This document shows, piece by piece, positions 52,401 through 62,400 of a stretch of 64,000 nt of DNA. The stretch is from positions 682,001 to 746,000 of the forward strand of contig NZ_JASSYX010000002.1 in assembly GCF_030244015.1 (NCBI RefSeq). Direction: 5' to 3'. The position numbers and the translations under genes were made by a program. Position 1 is the first letter of the stretch, and each line of letters begins with the position of its first letter. Source of the stretch: Pedobacter ginsengisoli. GTDB lineage: Bacteria > Bacteroidota > Bacteroidia > Sphingobacteriales > Sphingobacteriaceae. Under the pieces are notes generated by a model that did no database searches, had not been told where the DNA came from, and was given only the letters and a program-made list of their open reading frames with translations.

Positions 52401-52615
52401 AGGTCGGGATACCGCAAATGCATTTCCGTTTCAAAATGACCATAGTTCATCATTCTTGAACCTAGATTATTTCCGATCAATACAATGTGTGCATTTTTTT
52501 TTACGGCCAATGAAGGCCCGGAGGATTGTGTAAATTGAAGAGTTATCAAGGCGATTAGCAAAATAGCTGATATTCTGAGCGCAGTTTTCGCGTTTGTTCC
52601 GACAGATCTGATCAT
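49442..52615 (-). CDS. PVC-type heme-binding CxxCH protein with degenerate SGNH domain
   Basis: About 1057 aa from ATG 52615 (MIRSVGTNAK); the longer frame would begin at TTG. Order: signal/TM helix (LRISAILLIALITLQ), SGNH-hydrolase-like domain (~45-270), beta-propeller 'membrane-bound dehydrogenase' domain (~360-730; YNPDHNGSLEYLSG, IAFDDWGQNFYAETSG), HEAT-like helical region (~780-920) and cytochrome c domain (~930-1020) with CITCH and Met in VPMTPFGG. The family is abundant in planctomycetes and present in Bacteroidota. It likely oxidises an extracytoplasmic sugar or alcohol. The SGNH catalytic residues look lost (see findings). Confidence 0.85.
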   Translation of the reverse strand: MIRSVGTNAKTALRISAILLIALITLQFTQSSGPSLAVKKNAHIVLIGNNLGSRMMNYGHFETEMHLRYPDLNLFIRNMCDGGNTPGFRPHASRVSPWAFPGAEKFQTELANFSDSQGFFETEDQWLTRLKADVIIAFFGYNESFEGPKGLDNYKAELDAFIKHTLKQQYNGSSAPQLAIVSPIAFEDRSKEFDLPDGKQENINLSMYSAAMKEVAGKNNVLYADVYPATKEWFENTKKPLTIDGSQLSEEGYTRFAPLLTDLVFGKARVKAEALRASVHAAVLEKNWMWHNDFKIPNGVHAYGRRFDPFGPDNYPAEIAKLRQLTAIRDTAIWQAAAGKKIDLAAADKKTTPIPPVKTNYNPDHNGSLEYLSGKAALAALKVAPGFKIDLFASEQEFPDLAKPCQITFDNKGRLWVATMPSYPHYKPGDSKPNDKLIILEDTNNDGKADKQTVFADHLHLPLGFEITSDGVYLSQGTNFMLLKDTDGDDKADIRDILLSGFDDHDTHHNIHAYASDPSGAIYMGEGVFLHTNVETSYGPVRATNGGFYRYSPQLRKLERTAQPYVPNPWGIAFDDWGQNFYAETSGPAVRWMMPVSVKPRYGTTIETSRDLIEPEHRVRPTSGLEFISSRHFPDELQGDFLINNTIGFLGTKEHTLTDEGTGYKSRHRQDLLIASDKNFRPVDMEFAPDGSLYVADWHNILIGHMQHNARDPLRDHVHGRIYRITYPSRPLVKPAKVAGASISELLENLKLPEYRTRYHTRAELRGRNASEVLAQLKTWTAGLDKTDPKYEHNLLEALWVSWGLNKVDQQLLTRLLAAKDYHARAAAVRVLRYTGHQVKNQQELLMQAAADLHGRVRLEAIVTASWLAKDKGLAILSEAAKKPIDDWMQVSYETVLAHLNGRSVTEKQEEKITTSLKGAARIQYVKGKAIYAREGFCITCHQPDGNGLSPSGFPPLKGTKWVTGNEERLIKIILKGLHGPIEVNGQKYAGQVPMTPFGGMLKDDEVAAIATYVRNSFGNSAAPVSAEKVKTIRAKTKAKTGFYAPSELLKEHPMEK

Positions 52616-52746
52616 CTGGATTTGTGTTTGGTTAGATTTCTTTGTGTGTTGTCTACACAAGATAAGTTTTTTCGATTAGATGTTTAAGTTTAAATTGATT
52701 TTTGTTTGTGTCATGTTCATCCTGTCAACTTTTGTATATTGGACAT

Positions 52747-54228
52747 ATGAAGAAATGTTTGTTGTCATTGTTATTGATTATGGGCAGCATATGCCTTAAA
52801 GCGCAACTGGGGGTTCGCTATGATCCTAAAATTCAAAGCACCAGGAATTTACAATACTGGCGCCCCAAGGGCAATTTATTTGTAGGAGATTGTATGCCTT
52901 TTTCCAAAAACGGCGCCTATTCGTTCTATTGGCTTCTGGATTCGGCGCATCATGCCAGCCTGAAAGGACTGGGCGGTCATCAATGGGCACTGAGTACTAC
53001 CAACGACTTGAAGAACTGGAAACAGGAACCTGTTGTACTGGGAATTGATGAGGAATGGGAGAAATCAATCTGCACGGGATCGATAGTGTTTTATATGAAC
53101 AGATATTATGCGTTTTATGCCACCAGGCTGGTCAATAAAGAAGGTCAGGTAAATGAACAACTAAGCTATGCTATCAGTCCTGACGGCGTTCATTTTGAAA
53201 AACAAAAACCAAATCCTTTTTATACTTCAGCTCCGGGATACAGTAAGCGGGATTTTAGAGACCCTAAAGTTTTTGTAGACGAAAAGACCGGTGAGTTCCA
53301 TTTGTTTGTTTCCAGTTGGCAAGAGAACCCCATACTACGTCATGCCGGTGGGGCTTTGGTGCACCTTACTTCTAAAGATCTAAAGGACTGGAAAGTGCTG
53401 GATCCGGTTTTAACCGGACAATCTTCAGTGCCTGAATGCCCAGATTATTTCTTATGGAACGGCTGGTACTATTTGATCTATGGCGATAACGGCGATACTT
53501 ATTATGTCAAATCCAGAAGCCCGTACGGACCCTGGGAGGAACCCCGGTACCAAACTATCAATGAATCCTGGATAAATGTTGTAAAGACTGCGGAATTCAA
53601 AAACAACAGACGTATTGCTGCCGGCTGGATCCCCTCAAGAGATCAAAATAAAGACAATGGCGGTGAACGATTTGGCGGAAACGCAATCTTCCGGGAACTC
53701 CTACAGGAAACAGACGGAACGTTGAGTGCTAAGTTTCCTGCAGAAATGATTCCTGAAACCGGACCAGAAGTACAGTTGAAGATGGTCGCTGATCTTTACG
53801 CCACTGCAAGCGGCCAAAATCTTTCAATTAAAGCCACCAATGGTGTTGGTGCTGCTCACCTGGAGGCAGTGCCTCAAAATTGTAGGATTACTATGGAAAT
53901 TGTTCCTAATGGACCTGTTGATGAATATGGTTTATATTTAAGATCAAATGACCATGCGGAAGCAGGCTACAAACTCAATTTTTCACCGAATAGCCAAACT
54001 GTTAGTCTCGGCAATACCATGATCAAGGCTGTTGCCGGATTAAATAAGCCGATTAATGTGGACATCATCGTTAAAGACGACATCATAGACATTTCCATTG
54101 ACCGCAAAAGATGCATTGTGAACCGGACACCTGAGCAAAAAGGTGAACTTTTATGGTTTTACGCCAAGCATGGAGAAGTTAACTTCAAATCTGTCAAAGT
54201 CTACCCGCTTAAAGAAGAAGATCAGTAG
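52747..54228 (+). CDS. GH32-like (clan GH-J/F) glycosidase
   Basis: 493 aa from the ATG at 52747 (MKKCLLSLLLIMGS); the upstream part of the frame uses TTG and lacks a signal. After the signal peptide the five-bladed propeller motifs appear: WRPKGNLFVGDCMPF (Asp nucleophile region), HHASLKGLGGHQWALSTTNDLKNW, FRDPKVF (RDP) and VPECPDYFLW (EC acid/base region). A C-terminal beta-sandwich follows (about 340-490). This pattern fits GH32 fructosidase-like enzymes, or related GH43-type relatives that are hard to separate by eye. Substrate unclear. Convergent with DUF1501. Confidence 0.72.
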   Translation: MKKCLLSLLLIMGSICLKAQLGVRYDPKIQSTRNLQYWRPKGNLFVGDCMPFSKNGAYSFYWLLDSAHHASLKGLGGHQWALSTTNDLKNWKQEPVVLGIDEEWEKSICTGSIVFYMNRYYAFYATRLVNKEGQVNEQLSYAISPDGVHFEKQKPNPFYTSAPGYSKRDFRDPKVFVDEKTGEFHLFVSSWQENPILRHAGGALVHLTSKDLKDWKVLDPVLTGQSSVPECPDYFLWNGWYYLIYGDNGDTYYVKSRSPYGPWEEPRYQTINESWINVVKTAEFKNNRRIAAGWIPSRDQNKDNGGERFGGNAIFRELLQETDGTLSAKFPAEMIPETGPEVQLKMVADLYATASGQNLSIKATNGVGAAHLEAVPQNCRITMEIVPNGPVDEYGLYLRSNDHAEAGYKLNFSPNSQTVSLGNTMIKAVAGLNKPINVDIIVKDDIIDISIDRKRCIVNRTPEQKGELLWFYAKHGEVNFKSVKVYPLKEEDQ

Positions 54229-54235
54229 AACGGCT

Positions 54236-55654
54236 TTAAGAAAACAAATCAAGTACCGGCTTACCCAATCCATCGGGAGTGGTATAGAATGGCCTTTTTT
54301 CCACGACATAATTTGCATCCGGCGCTATACCGAGCGCATGATAAATGCTCTGGTGAACCTGGTCAATGACGATCGGGTTCTCTATCGTTTTGCAAGGTCT
54401 TTCATCCGCTGTTTTGCCATAAACATTTCCTTTTTTTATTCCTCCGCCAAACATTAGCATAGAGCAGCCATCGGTAAAGTGCCGGTGCATGCCGTAATTT
54501 TTAATGTCCTGGATGATATCCGGCTGTTCAACCTGCTCCTGTACTTTGAGGTCCGGACGGCCCTCTACCATCATGTCGCGGCTAAATTCACTGGCCAGGA
54601 TGACCATCGTACGGTCAAGACGTCCGGTCTTGTCCAGGTCTTTGATCAGCTGCGCAACCGGACCATCGATTTGCTTTTTCATGTCAATCAGGCGGGTATA
54701 GCCATTGTCATGTGTATCCCAGCCCTTGAAGGGCTCGTATTCAGTAGTGACACTGATAAACCTGGCGCCCTGTTCAGTGAGTCTGCGCGCCATCAGACAT
54801 CCCAGGCCAAATTTGCCAGTATTGTAAATGTCATAAATCTCTTTGGGTTCCTGGCTCAGGTCAAAAGCTTTTGCTTCAGGTGAATTTAACAGGATGTAGG
54901 CTTGTTCCATAGACCGTTTCAAGGATTCCTTCTGATAGTCGCTGCCATATTCACCCATCGGGCTTTGGTTGATCAGGTCGTAATAGAGTTTATTTCGTCT
55001 TTCAAATCTGCTGGAGGACATGCCAACTGGTGGCTGCACGCTTTCCAGACCGGCTGAAGGATCAGGAATAAGGAACGGTCCAAATTCGTTGCCGAGAAAC
55101 CCAGCGGTGTGGAATGCTTTCAATTCTTCGCCCTCGCCGAGCGTAAACCGCTGGCCTATATCAATAAAAGCAGGAATTACCGGATTTAGTGGTCCAAGTT
55201 CCTTAGCGATCCAGGAGCCGATATGCGGTGCGGAGACAGATTGAGGCGGCTTATAACAAGTGTGCCAGTGGTACTGGTGCCTGGAATGCAGGATGTGCCC
55301 CATGTCACCTGCGACATAAGACCTGATCACTGTACCCTTGTCCATCACCTTTCCGATAGATTCCAGTCCCTCAGAAAAATGTACACCATCTAAAATAGTA
55401 GGTACAGATTTAAAGGTACTCAGCACACTGTTGGCTTGCATCCCTTTTGAAAAAGGAGTGTATTTCTTTGGATCGAAAGTATCGGTATGCGCCATACCGC
55501 CCGCCATCCAAAGCAGGATCACAGTGTCCGCTGTGGCGTGGCTGTTCTTTTTGTTGCAGGACGACAGCAAATTGGTCAGTGGTATGCCTGCGGCCATTGC
55601 AGCCAGGGTTGCGGCACTGGTGTTTTTTAAAAAGTCTCTTCTATTCCAGCTCAT
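54236..55654 (-). CDS. DUF1501 protein (Tat-exported sulfatase-like)
   Basis: 472 aa. Tat signal RRDFLKNTSAATLAAMAAG with lipobox-like LLSSCNKKN. DUF1501 body: TVILLWMAGGMAHTDTFDPK (phosphatase/sulfatase-like metal site), RHQYHWHTCYKPPQSVSAPHIGS, VTTEYEPFKGWDTHDNGY and LASEFSRDM. DUF1501 proteins belong to the alkaline-phosphatase superfamily and usually travel with DUF1549/DUF1553 cytochromes. It lies 36 bp downstream of such a gene and pairs with it. Confidence 0.85.
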   Translation of the reverse strand: MSWNRRDFLKNTSAATLAAMAAGIPLTNLLSSCNKKNSHATADTVILLWMAGGMAHTDTFDPKKYTPFSKGMQANSVLSTFKSVPTILDGVHFSEGLESIGKVMDKGTVIRSYVAGDMGHILHSRHQYHWHTCYKPPQSVSAPHIGSWIAKELGPLNPVIPAFIDIGQRFTLGEGEELKAFHTAGFLGNEFGPFLIPDPSAGLESVQPPVGMSSSRFERRNKLYYDLINQSPMGEYGSDYQKESLKRSMEQAYILLNSPEAKAFDLSQEPKEIYDIYNTGKFGLGCLMARRLTEQGARFISVTTEYEPFKGWDTHDNGYTRLIDMKKQIDGPVAQLIKDLDKTGRLDRTMVILASEFSRDMMVEGRPDLKVQEQVEQPDIIQDIKNYGMHRHFTDGCSMLMFGGGIKKGNVYGKTADERPCKTIENPIVIDQVHQSIYHALGIAPDANYVVEKRPFYTTPDGLGKPVLDLFS

Positions 55655-55690
55655 CTTAATATATATTATTCTGTTAGACCATCATTCCCG

Positions 55691-58072
55691 TTAATAAATA
55701 ATCTGAAATTCAGGAAGCAGGACCATCGCCCAAAAAAGATCCTGAATGGCTCCTGTATCAGGAGATTTTCCCAGCGCCTGCCTGGCCAGTTTAAGTTCTT
55801 TTTCTACAGGGGTACGTCCCAATGTTCTGCCGTAAATCTCTCTGATCAGTAAATCCGGATCCTTGAATTTCGCTTTCCATTGTTCGGCTCCCTGTTTCAG
55901 GACAGCATTGAACTTTCCGCCGTTAGTAAGCTCAAGCGCCTGTAAGAGATTTGCCTGGGAATCCCTGCTTGTTGCCACTGTCTCGCGGTTTGGTCTGCCC
56001 AATGCGGTTAGGAAGCTGTTATTTGCCACCAGGGACGCGCGTACAAATGCGGGCTTGTAGGCTGCGTTTGTAAATGGATTGTATTTAAGATTGGAATCTG
56101 CGAAAACGGGCGAGATGATGTTGCTTACCGCATCGGTAAATTGTTCTGCAGACATTCTCTTGCGTGTCATCCCTTTAAATTTGTATTTCGGGTCGCTGAT
56201 CTGCGCCACTTCTTTAAACCCAACAGATGGCAGCTGATAGGTATTGGACGTAGCGATCAGATAGATTAGCTCTTTGATGTCGGATTTTCCGGAAGTAAAG
56301 TTAAAAGCCATCCAGTCCAGTAGGTCCTGGTTCCATGGCTCATTGTCCATGACATCTACCGGCTCTACCAGGCCACGCCCCATGAGCTGAGCCCAAATGC
56401 GGTTCACGATGGTCCGGTACAGTCTGCCATCCTCTGGCCTGGTCAGGTTTTCGGCAAGTTGTTTTCTTTTTTCAGCTACCGGTGCTTTGGCATCAATTGT
56501 GCCGAGCTGCTTCCACAACATCCGCGCATCCACAAACTTGCCGGTAGGCTTTTCACAGCGGCTGATCTCCAATGCTGTATCAGCAAAAATATTGGCGAAA
56601 GCATATGCGTCCTCCAGTTTCCAGTCGCTAATGAAGCTATTGTGGCACGAAGCGCATTTCAGGTTCAGACCCAGGAATACCTGGGATACATTCTGGGCAG
56701 CCTGCATTTCAGTTTTCTGACTGGCATTGACCACACCACGCCATTTTATGCCTTCAATAAATCCCTTGGATTCATCAGTCGGACTGATCAGTTCCTTTAC
56801 AAACTGGTCATAAGGTTTGTTGGCTTTGAGGGATTTATAGAGCCAGTCGGTGATGTTATATCTGCCACCGGTAATGTATCCTGTTCCGGAATAATCATTT
56901 CTTAAAGCATCATTCCAGAAACTGAGCCAGTGCAGCGCATAATCATCCTCACGATTGAGCAATTGCTTTACCCACAGGGCTCTTTTATCCGGCCGCGTAT
57001 CTTTTATGAACTTCTCCTGTTCTTCAGGAGATGGTAAAAGCCCAACGATATCCAGGTAAATTCTCCTGAGATAGGTATGGTCTTCGACCATAGCAGGCCA
57101 TTGGATATTGTTCTTTTTAAAATATTGGTTGGTCCAAAGATCAACCGGATTGGAAAGATTGCCGGATGCTGCAGGCAGGGCTGGGTTGCGAGGCTCCAGT
57201 TTTGCGACACGGAATGCTTTTTGTTTGCTGCCATCTTCCGGCCATGGAGCGCCTTTAGCAAGCCAGAAACGAACAATTGCAATGTCTTTTTCAGGCAGTT
57301 TTTTGCCTTTGGCCGGCATGACATCTTTGTGGTCGGCAGGCAGATTTATTCGCCTGAACAGCTCACTTTCAGAAGGATTGCCAGGCACAATAACAGGGCC
57401 GTTTTCACCACCCTTAAAAGCCATATGCTTTCCGTCCAGTCTTAAATCTCCTTTTACTTTTTCAGATCCGTGACACTTGTAGCAGTTGTGGGCCAGAATA
57501 GCCCTGACTTCTGTATTTAATTCGATTTCCTGCTGTTTGCTGAGTTTGGCAGTATCTTTTTCCAGGCTTGCCAGATCAAAGTTGCCTGTATTTACCGGAC
57601 TATAATCTTTGCTCCACGGCAGGGTTTGAGATAAGAAATCATCACCGTGTGTCAGGCTGGCGCCAAAATGTCCTGCAACCGAAACGCCAATGGCCGTTGA
57701 AAACAATAAGGTACGGTAAGTTCTGATATAGCCTGTTTTATTTTTCCTGCGGACCAGGTTTAAAAAGAAGAGGGTAATCAAACTGAATGACGCGGTGGCG
57801 AACCCTATCCATTGGTGCAGGAGCAGCGTATTACCGCTATAATCGCCATGTTGATACAACAACCATCCAAAGACTGCGGAAAGCAGAGCAGCGAAGGTCC
57901 CCGCAAGCAATAAAGCGTCAATGCCTGAACGGAACTTAGAATTGAAATTCCTTAACGTAAACAGTTCCAGAAATGCTGCGAATAAAAGTAAACTTACCGG
58001 GAAGTGTACCGCTAGTGGATGTAAACGGCCTAAAAAATCCCAAAGCCAGAACGCCTTGTCTTCTAACATCAT
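55691..58072 (-). CDS. DUF1549/DUF1553 cytochrome-like protein with DUF2231-like membrane anchor
   Basis: 793 aa. N-terminal four-helix membrane part (HPLAVHFPVSLLLFAAFLEL onward, ~1-140), then a PSCyt1 cytochrome c segment with CYKCH (~196) and VMPAKGKKLPEKDIAIVRFW, then DUF1549 (YLRRIYLDIVGLLPSPEE) and a second heme site CASCH (~483), then DUF1553 (VNRIWAQLMGRGLVEPVD, KRMSAEQFTDAVSN) to the end. This is a planctomycete-style surface redox protein thought to pair with DUF1501. Starts ATG-ATG. Together with the CxxCH protein it suggests electron transfer linked to glycan or alcohol oxidation. Confidence 0.87.
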   Translation of the reverse strand: MMLEDKAFWLWDFLGRLHPLAVHFPVSLLLFAAFLELFTLRNFNSKFRSGIDALLLAGTFAALLSAVFGWLLYQHGDYSGNTLLLHQWIGFATASFSLITLFFLNLVRRKNKTGYIRTYRTLLFSTAIGVSVAGHFGASLTHGDDFLSQTLPWSKDYSPVNTGNFDLASLEKDTAKLSKQQEIELNTEVRAILAHNCYKCHGSEKVKGDLRLDGKHMAFKGGENGPVIVPGNPSESELFRRINLPADHKDVMPAKGKKLPEKDIAIVRFWLAKGAPWPEDGSKQKAFRVAKLEPRNPALPAASGNLSNPVDLWTNQYFKKNNIQWPAMVEDHTYLRRIYLDIVGLLPSPEEQEKFIKDTRPDKRALWVKQLLNREDDYALHWLSFWNDALRNDYSGTGYITGGRYNITDWLYKSLKANKPYDQFVKELISPTDESKGFIEGIKWRGVVNASQKTEMQAAQNVSQVFLGLNLKCASCHNSFISDWKLEDAYAFANIFADTALEISRCEKPTGKFVDARMLWKQLGTIDAKAPVAEKRKQLAENLTRPEDGRLYRTIVNRIWAQLMGRGLVEPVDVMDNEPWNQDLLDWMAFNFTSGKSDIKELIYLIATSNTYQLPSVGFKEVAQISDPKYKFKGMTRKRMSAEQFTDAVSNIISPVFADSNLKYNPFTNAAYKPAFVRASLVANNSFLTALGRPNRETVATSRDSQANLLQALELTNGGKFNAVLKQGAEQWKAKFKDPDLLIREIYGRTLGRTPVEKELKLARQALGKSPDTGAIQDLFWAMVLLPEFQIIY

Positions 58073-58297
58073 ATTAAATTTATATCTGGTCTCACATAAA
58101 CGCGCTGGCTGAGCGCTTTTTTTAATACCTAAATATCCGTTTCTTTTTTAAAAGAACCAACCTGTACTGTCCTGACAGTTCTGGATTTATTGGCCGTTTT
58201 CTCCTTTATTAACATTTACGCCAGTGTTTTTTAGCAACAGAATGATTTTAAATGCTTTATTTTAGACTTTATTGTACCGCTAAAGGAAAACCAGATT

Positions 58298-59296
58298 ATG
58301 AATAAGCTAATGCACCATCCCATCAGATTTGCGTGTATATCCCTTCTTTTATCAGGGATTTGTTTTTATAGTGCTGCACAGCAAGTAAGTCCTGTAGAGA
58401 AACACGGTGCCTTAAAGGTGGCAGGCGGAAAGATGGTAGACAGGCACAATCGACCGCCGCAACTCAGGGGCGTCAGCCTGTCCTGGAGCATTTGGGCTGG
58501 AAGAAAATATTATAATCCTGAAGTAGTGCGCTGGCTAAGAAATGATTTCAACATCAATCTGCTCCGGGTGTCCATGGCTGTTGAGCCACAGGGGGGGTAT
58601 TTAAAAGATCCTCAAGGACAGGAAAAATTAATTACACCAGTTATAGATGAAGCAATCAGGCAAGGCATATATGTGCTGATTGACTGGCATGATCATCATG
58701 CAAACGTCAATGTGGCTCAGGCAAAGTTGTTTTTCAGCAAGATGAGTAAGAAATATGCGGATGTGCCCAATGTGATTTATGAAATATGGAATGAACCCGA
58801 AAGAGTGGAATGGAAGGTTGTAAAAGATTATGCCAATGTAGTTGTAGCAGAGATTCGTAGGAACGATCCGCAAAATATCATAGTAGTCGGCAGCCCGCAT
58901 TGGGATCAGGATATTGACGTTGTAGCTAAAGAACCGCTAAAAGGGTTCAAAAACATAGTTTATTCATTTCATTTTTATGCTTCAGAACCAAGCCATCAGG
59001 AAGCACTGATGCACCGGGCAGATCAGGCGCTGAATTCCGGGCTGCCTGTTTTTGTAACAGAATGGGGTGTAGGTGAGGCAAATGGCGACGGCGTCTTTGA
59101 TGTAGAAAAAACAGAGAAATGGTTCAGCTGGATGGAAAAACATAAATTAAGTTCTGCCAACTGGAATATAACCGATAAAAAAGAAACCACTGCATTATTA
59201 CTTCCGGGTGCAGCTGCAATCGGCAACTGGCCATTAAATATGCTCAGTCCTGCTGGTCTCTACATCAGGTCACAACTGAAAAAATTCAATAAATAA
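58298..59296 (+). CDS. GH5 glycosidase (endoglucanase-like)
   Basis: 332 aa. Signal peptide (ICFYSAAQQ). The TIM barrel shows GVSLSWSIWAG, LLRVSMAVEPQGGYL, VLIDWHDHHA, VIYEIWNEPERVEW (acid/base Glu in NEP), FSFHFYASEPSHQE-like His and FVTEWGVGEANGDG (nucleophile Glu in TEWG). This is the GH5 catalytic pattern of cellulase/endo-beta-1,4-glucanase subfamilies. No CBM and no T9SS tail seen. Monocistronic, divergent from the DUF1553 gene. Confidence 0.9.
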   Translation: MNKLMHHPIRFACISLLLSGICFYSAAQQVSPVEKHGALKVAGGKMVDRHNRPPQLRGVSLSWSIWAGRKYYNPEVVRWLRNDFNINLLRVSMAVEPQGGYLKDPQGQEKLITPVIDEAIRQGIYVLIDWHDHHANVNVAQAKLFFSKMSKKYADVPNVIYEIWNEPERVEWKVVKDYANVVVAEIRRNDPQNIIVVGSPHWDQDIDVVAKEPLKGFKNIVYSFHFYASEPSHQEALMHRADQALNSGLPVFVTEWGVGEANGDGVFDVEKTEKWFSWMEKHKLSSANWNITDKKETTALLLPGAAAIGNWPLNMLSPAGLYIRSQLKKFNK

Positions 59297-59368
59297 CAGG
59301 TACTGCTTTCGTGTAATTCTTAACCCCGGGTTGTATTTAAGCGAAAAAATTGTATAACACTTTTTGCT

Positions 59369-59400
59369 TTTGCAATTGGTGAAATAGTTTCTTAGATTTA
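59369..59400 (+). promoter_or_regulatory. Promoter of the PKD-repeat T9SS protein gene
   Basis: TTTG (59369-59372) and TAGATTTA (59393-59400, seven of eight to TAnnTTTG) with a 20-bp spacer, 12 bp before the ATG. Confidence 0.5.
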
Positions 59401-59412
59401 TATCGTAGCTAA

Positions 59413-62400
59413 ATGAGGAAATTATTACCCATCCCAATTGTTTTAATTCTCACGCTGTTCACACTTCATGTTAATGCTCAATTAAACATAGGGGTTGTAG
59501 AGGGCGGACTATATGGCCGTGGAAGTAGTATTTCAGTGCCAATATCTATACCATCTAATGTCAATTGTTTTTCAACGTCAAATGTCTTTGAGCTTTACCT
59601 TTCAGATGAGAATGGAAATTTTGTAAGTGAAACAAAAATCGGGGAAATAGGAGGTTTTTTCTCTACGCACATTAACGGGGTTATTCCTGCCAGTGCCAAT
59701 GCGGGATCAGGGTATAAACTGAGGATTAAAACTACAAGCCCGCAGGCGACAATCGAGTACGCAGGAACTGTAAATATTACAGGTGTGCAGGGCGCCACAG
59801 TTGATGTAGTGCCAACCATAGCAAGTCAGGTTTTATCATCTGAAACTTATGGCTGGTGCGGCAGCGCTGTTGGTGCGGATAAAGCGATCGTCTTAAAGCC
59901 GGCCGACAATTCGGTGGCACAGTCCGTTACTCTAAAAAACATGCTGACCGGTACTACGCAAACTTATACTCCCACAGCCCTGGGATTTAGTCTTGATCAT
60001 CTGGCTGTAGGCTATTATACAGTGACTGTTAGCGGAACCGCGTCCTCCGGGACCGAACAGATCAAATCGGTAAAAACCTATTTGCTATTAAATGCGCCTT
60101 CTAAAGTAAACATTCAGTCCGGTGGAACAGATTTTGGCTGCATTGATCCTGAAACAGGAACCGGAGCAGATATCTCTTATTCTGTAAACGTTACAGGAGA
60201 AACTGGTATACAAAATAATTATCCAGGGTCGACCTATCTGATCACCTGGGGAGACGGTACAGAAGACCGGTTCACTCATTGTGAGCTGATGGCAGCAAAA
60301 GGTGTTCTGAACCATAATTATAAGAAAACATCATGCGGCGAACCCCCGATAGATTTGGGCAATGGAAGTACCAAATTAAATTCTTTCCGGGTGTCGGTTA
60401 CAACCATTAATCCGTTTTGCCAGTCAAGTCCCGTGTCGGCAACTACTTATCCACAAATCTTTTCCAGACCGGTGGCGCATATAGATCCGATTATTGCTAC
60501 TACCGCATGCCTGAACATACCCATCGCATTTAGCAATAAATCAACCGGCGGCAACAATTCAGACTGCTCATTGGGCATGCAGTGGAAATGGTACATAGAC
60601 GATGTTCTGGTTAGTGAAAGTGAGGCCTTTACCTATCCCGGGTTTACGACACCGGGAATACACAAGGTACAACTGATCGCCAATAACGATGTAGGAATTT
60701 GCCGGCCGAGCGAAGATGTGAGGATGTTATGCGTACAAGCCCCTCCAAAACCAGAATTCAAATTTAACGGCGCACAGGGAGCGATGAGTTGCGGCCCCTT
60801 AAGTATCAAACCAACAAATACCTCAGTGATCGATGCGAACTGCAACACAGAAAATACATATTTGTGGACAATAACAGGAGGAACGGTTGAATATGAGAAT
60901 GGAACAAATGAAACCAGCGCGGAACCAGAGTTCAGATTTACAACTCCGGGTTTTTATAAAGTATCACTTTCTGTCAATACTGCTTCCTGCGGAACAGTTA
61001 CCGCCCCGGAACAGATAGTAATCATAAACGGACCACCTACCGCAGTCTTGTCCGGTGATGCCACAGTATGTAACCTGACGGCTTACGATTTTAACGACAC
61101 CACCAGTGGCCCGACAAAAACAGAACTGACCGGCACGCAGGAGACCCTGGCCGAGACCTATACATGGACAGTGAGCGGCGGCGATTATGAGTTTTCACCA
61201 GGATTCGATCTTCATTCGCAATATCCTCAGATAAACTTTAAAGAATATACCACCTACACCGTAACAGTAGTACACAAAAACAACTGCGGCACCGCTACTG
61301 ATACACAGCTCATTACTTTTAAGCCCTCACCAGTGGTCAATCCGGGCACCTATACACCGGTTTGCTACAACGATGCAGTCAATCTTCAAGGTACAATTAC
61401 CGGAACAGTCGATTCTTACGGATGGGTTGGCGGTGGCGGTACCTTTAGTCCAAACCGCAATACGCTAAACGCCACTTATACACCCTCTGATGATGAACGT
61501 GCTGCAGGCAAGATAGAACTAACCCTCAGGGCTAATACTCCGCTGGATGCCCCTTGTAATATCATCGAAGCATTTGTAACCATAGCGATCAAACCTACCA
61601 ATGTGATTACGACTGAGGCATCCAAGTCGATATGCAATGGAAAAGCAGTGGATTATACTCCGGCGGCTCAAACCGGAAGCACTTTTAAATGGACAGTTAC
61701 CGGTTCAGTAAATGCCGGAGGATTTGTAACACCAGGTTCCGGTACAGCGATCAGTGATGTACTGACCACAACCAATCCCGCTTTGGCCGGATCAGTGACT
61801 TATACTATTGTACCTGTCCTGGATGGCTGCGATGGCAATGCATTTGAACTCACAGTGACCATAGCTGCAGATCCCACAGCCACCGCTTCAGCAGCTAATG
61901 CTACCATTTGCAATGGGTCCCCTGCCGGAATTACCATTATAACTGCGCAAACAGGCTTAAAATATTTATGGACAAGTACTGCATCTGGCGGGCAGATCAC
62001 TGGAAATACACGCAACACGGCCGCACCTGAAGATATCAATCAGATTGATGATGTGCTGATCAATAACGGAACTGCGACAGGAACTGTAACTTATGTGATC
62101 ACCCCGGTCAATGAAAACGGATGTTCCGGACAGCCGGTAACCGTATCGGTCTCTGTTAAATCCGCGCCGGTAATTACGAACAATAGCATTACAGGCAATC
62201 AATCTGTTTGTGAAGGCACACCTTCAGCAGGATTAACAGGAACTTTACCTAGCGGCGGTGGCGGAGTATATACTTATCAGTGGCAATCCAGCCCGGATGG
62301 CGTCACCTGGACAGACATCTCCGGGGCAACTGCTATAAATTATAATCCTGGCATAATAACACAAACTACTCAGTACCGAAGACTGGTCATATTGCCAAAT

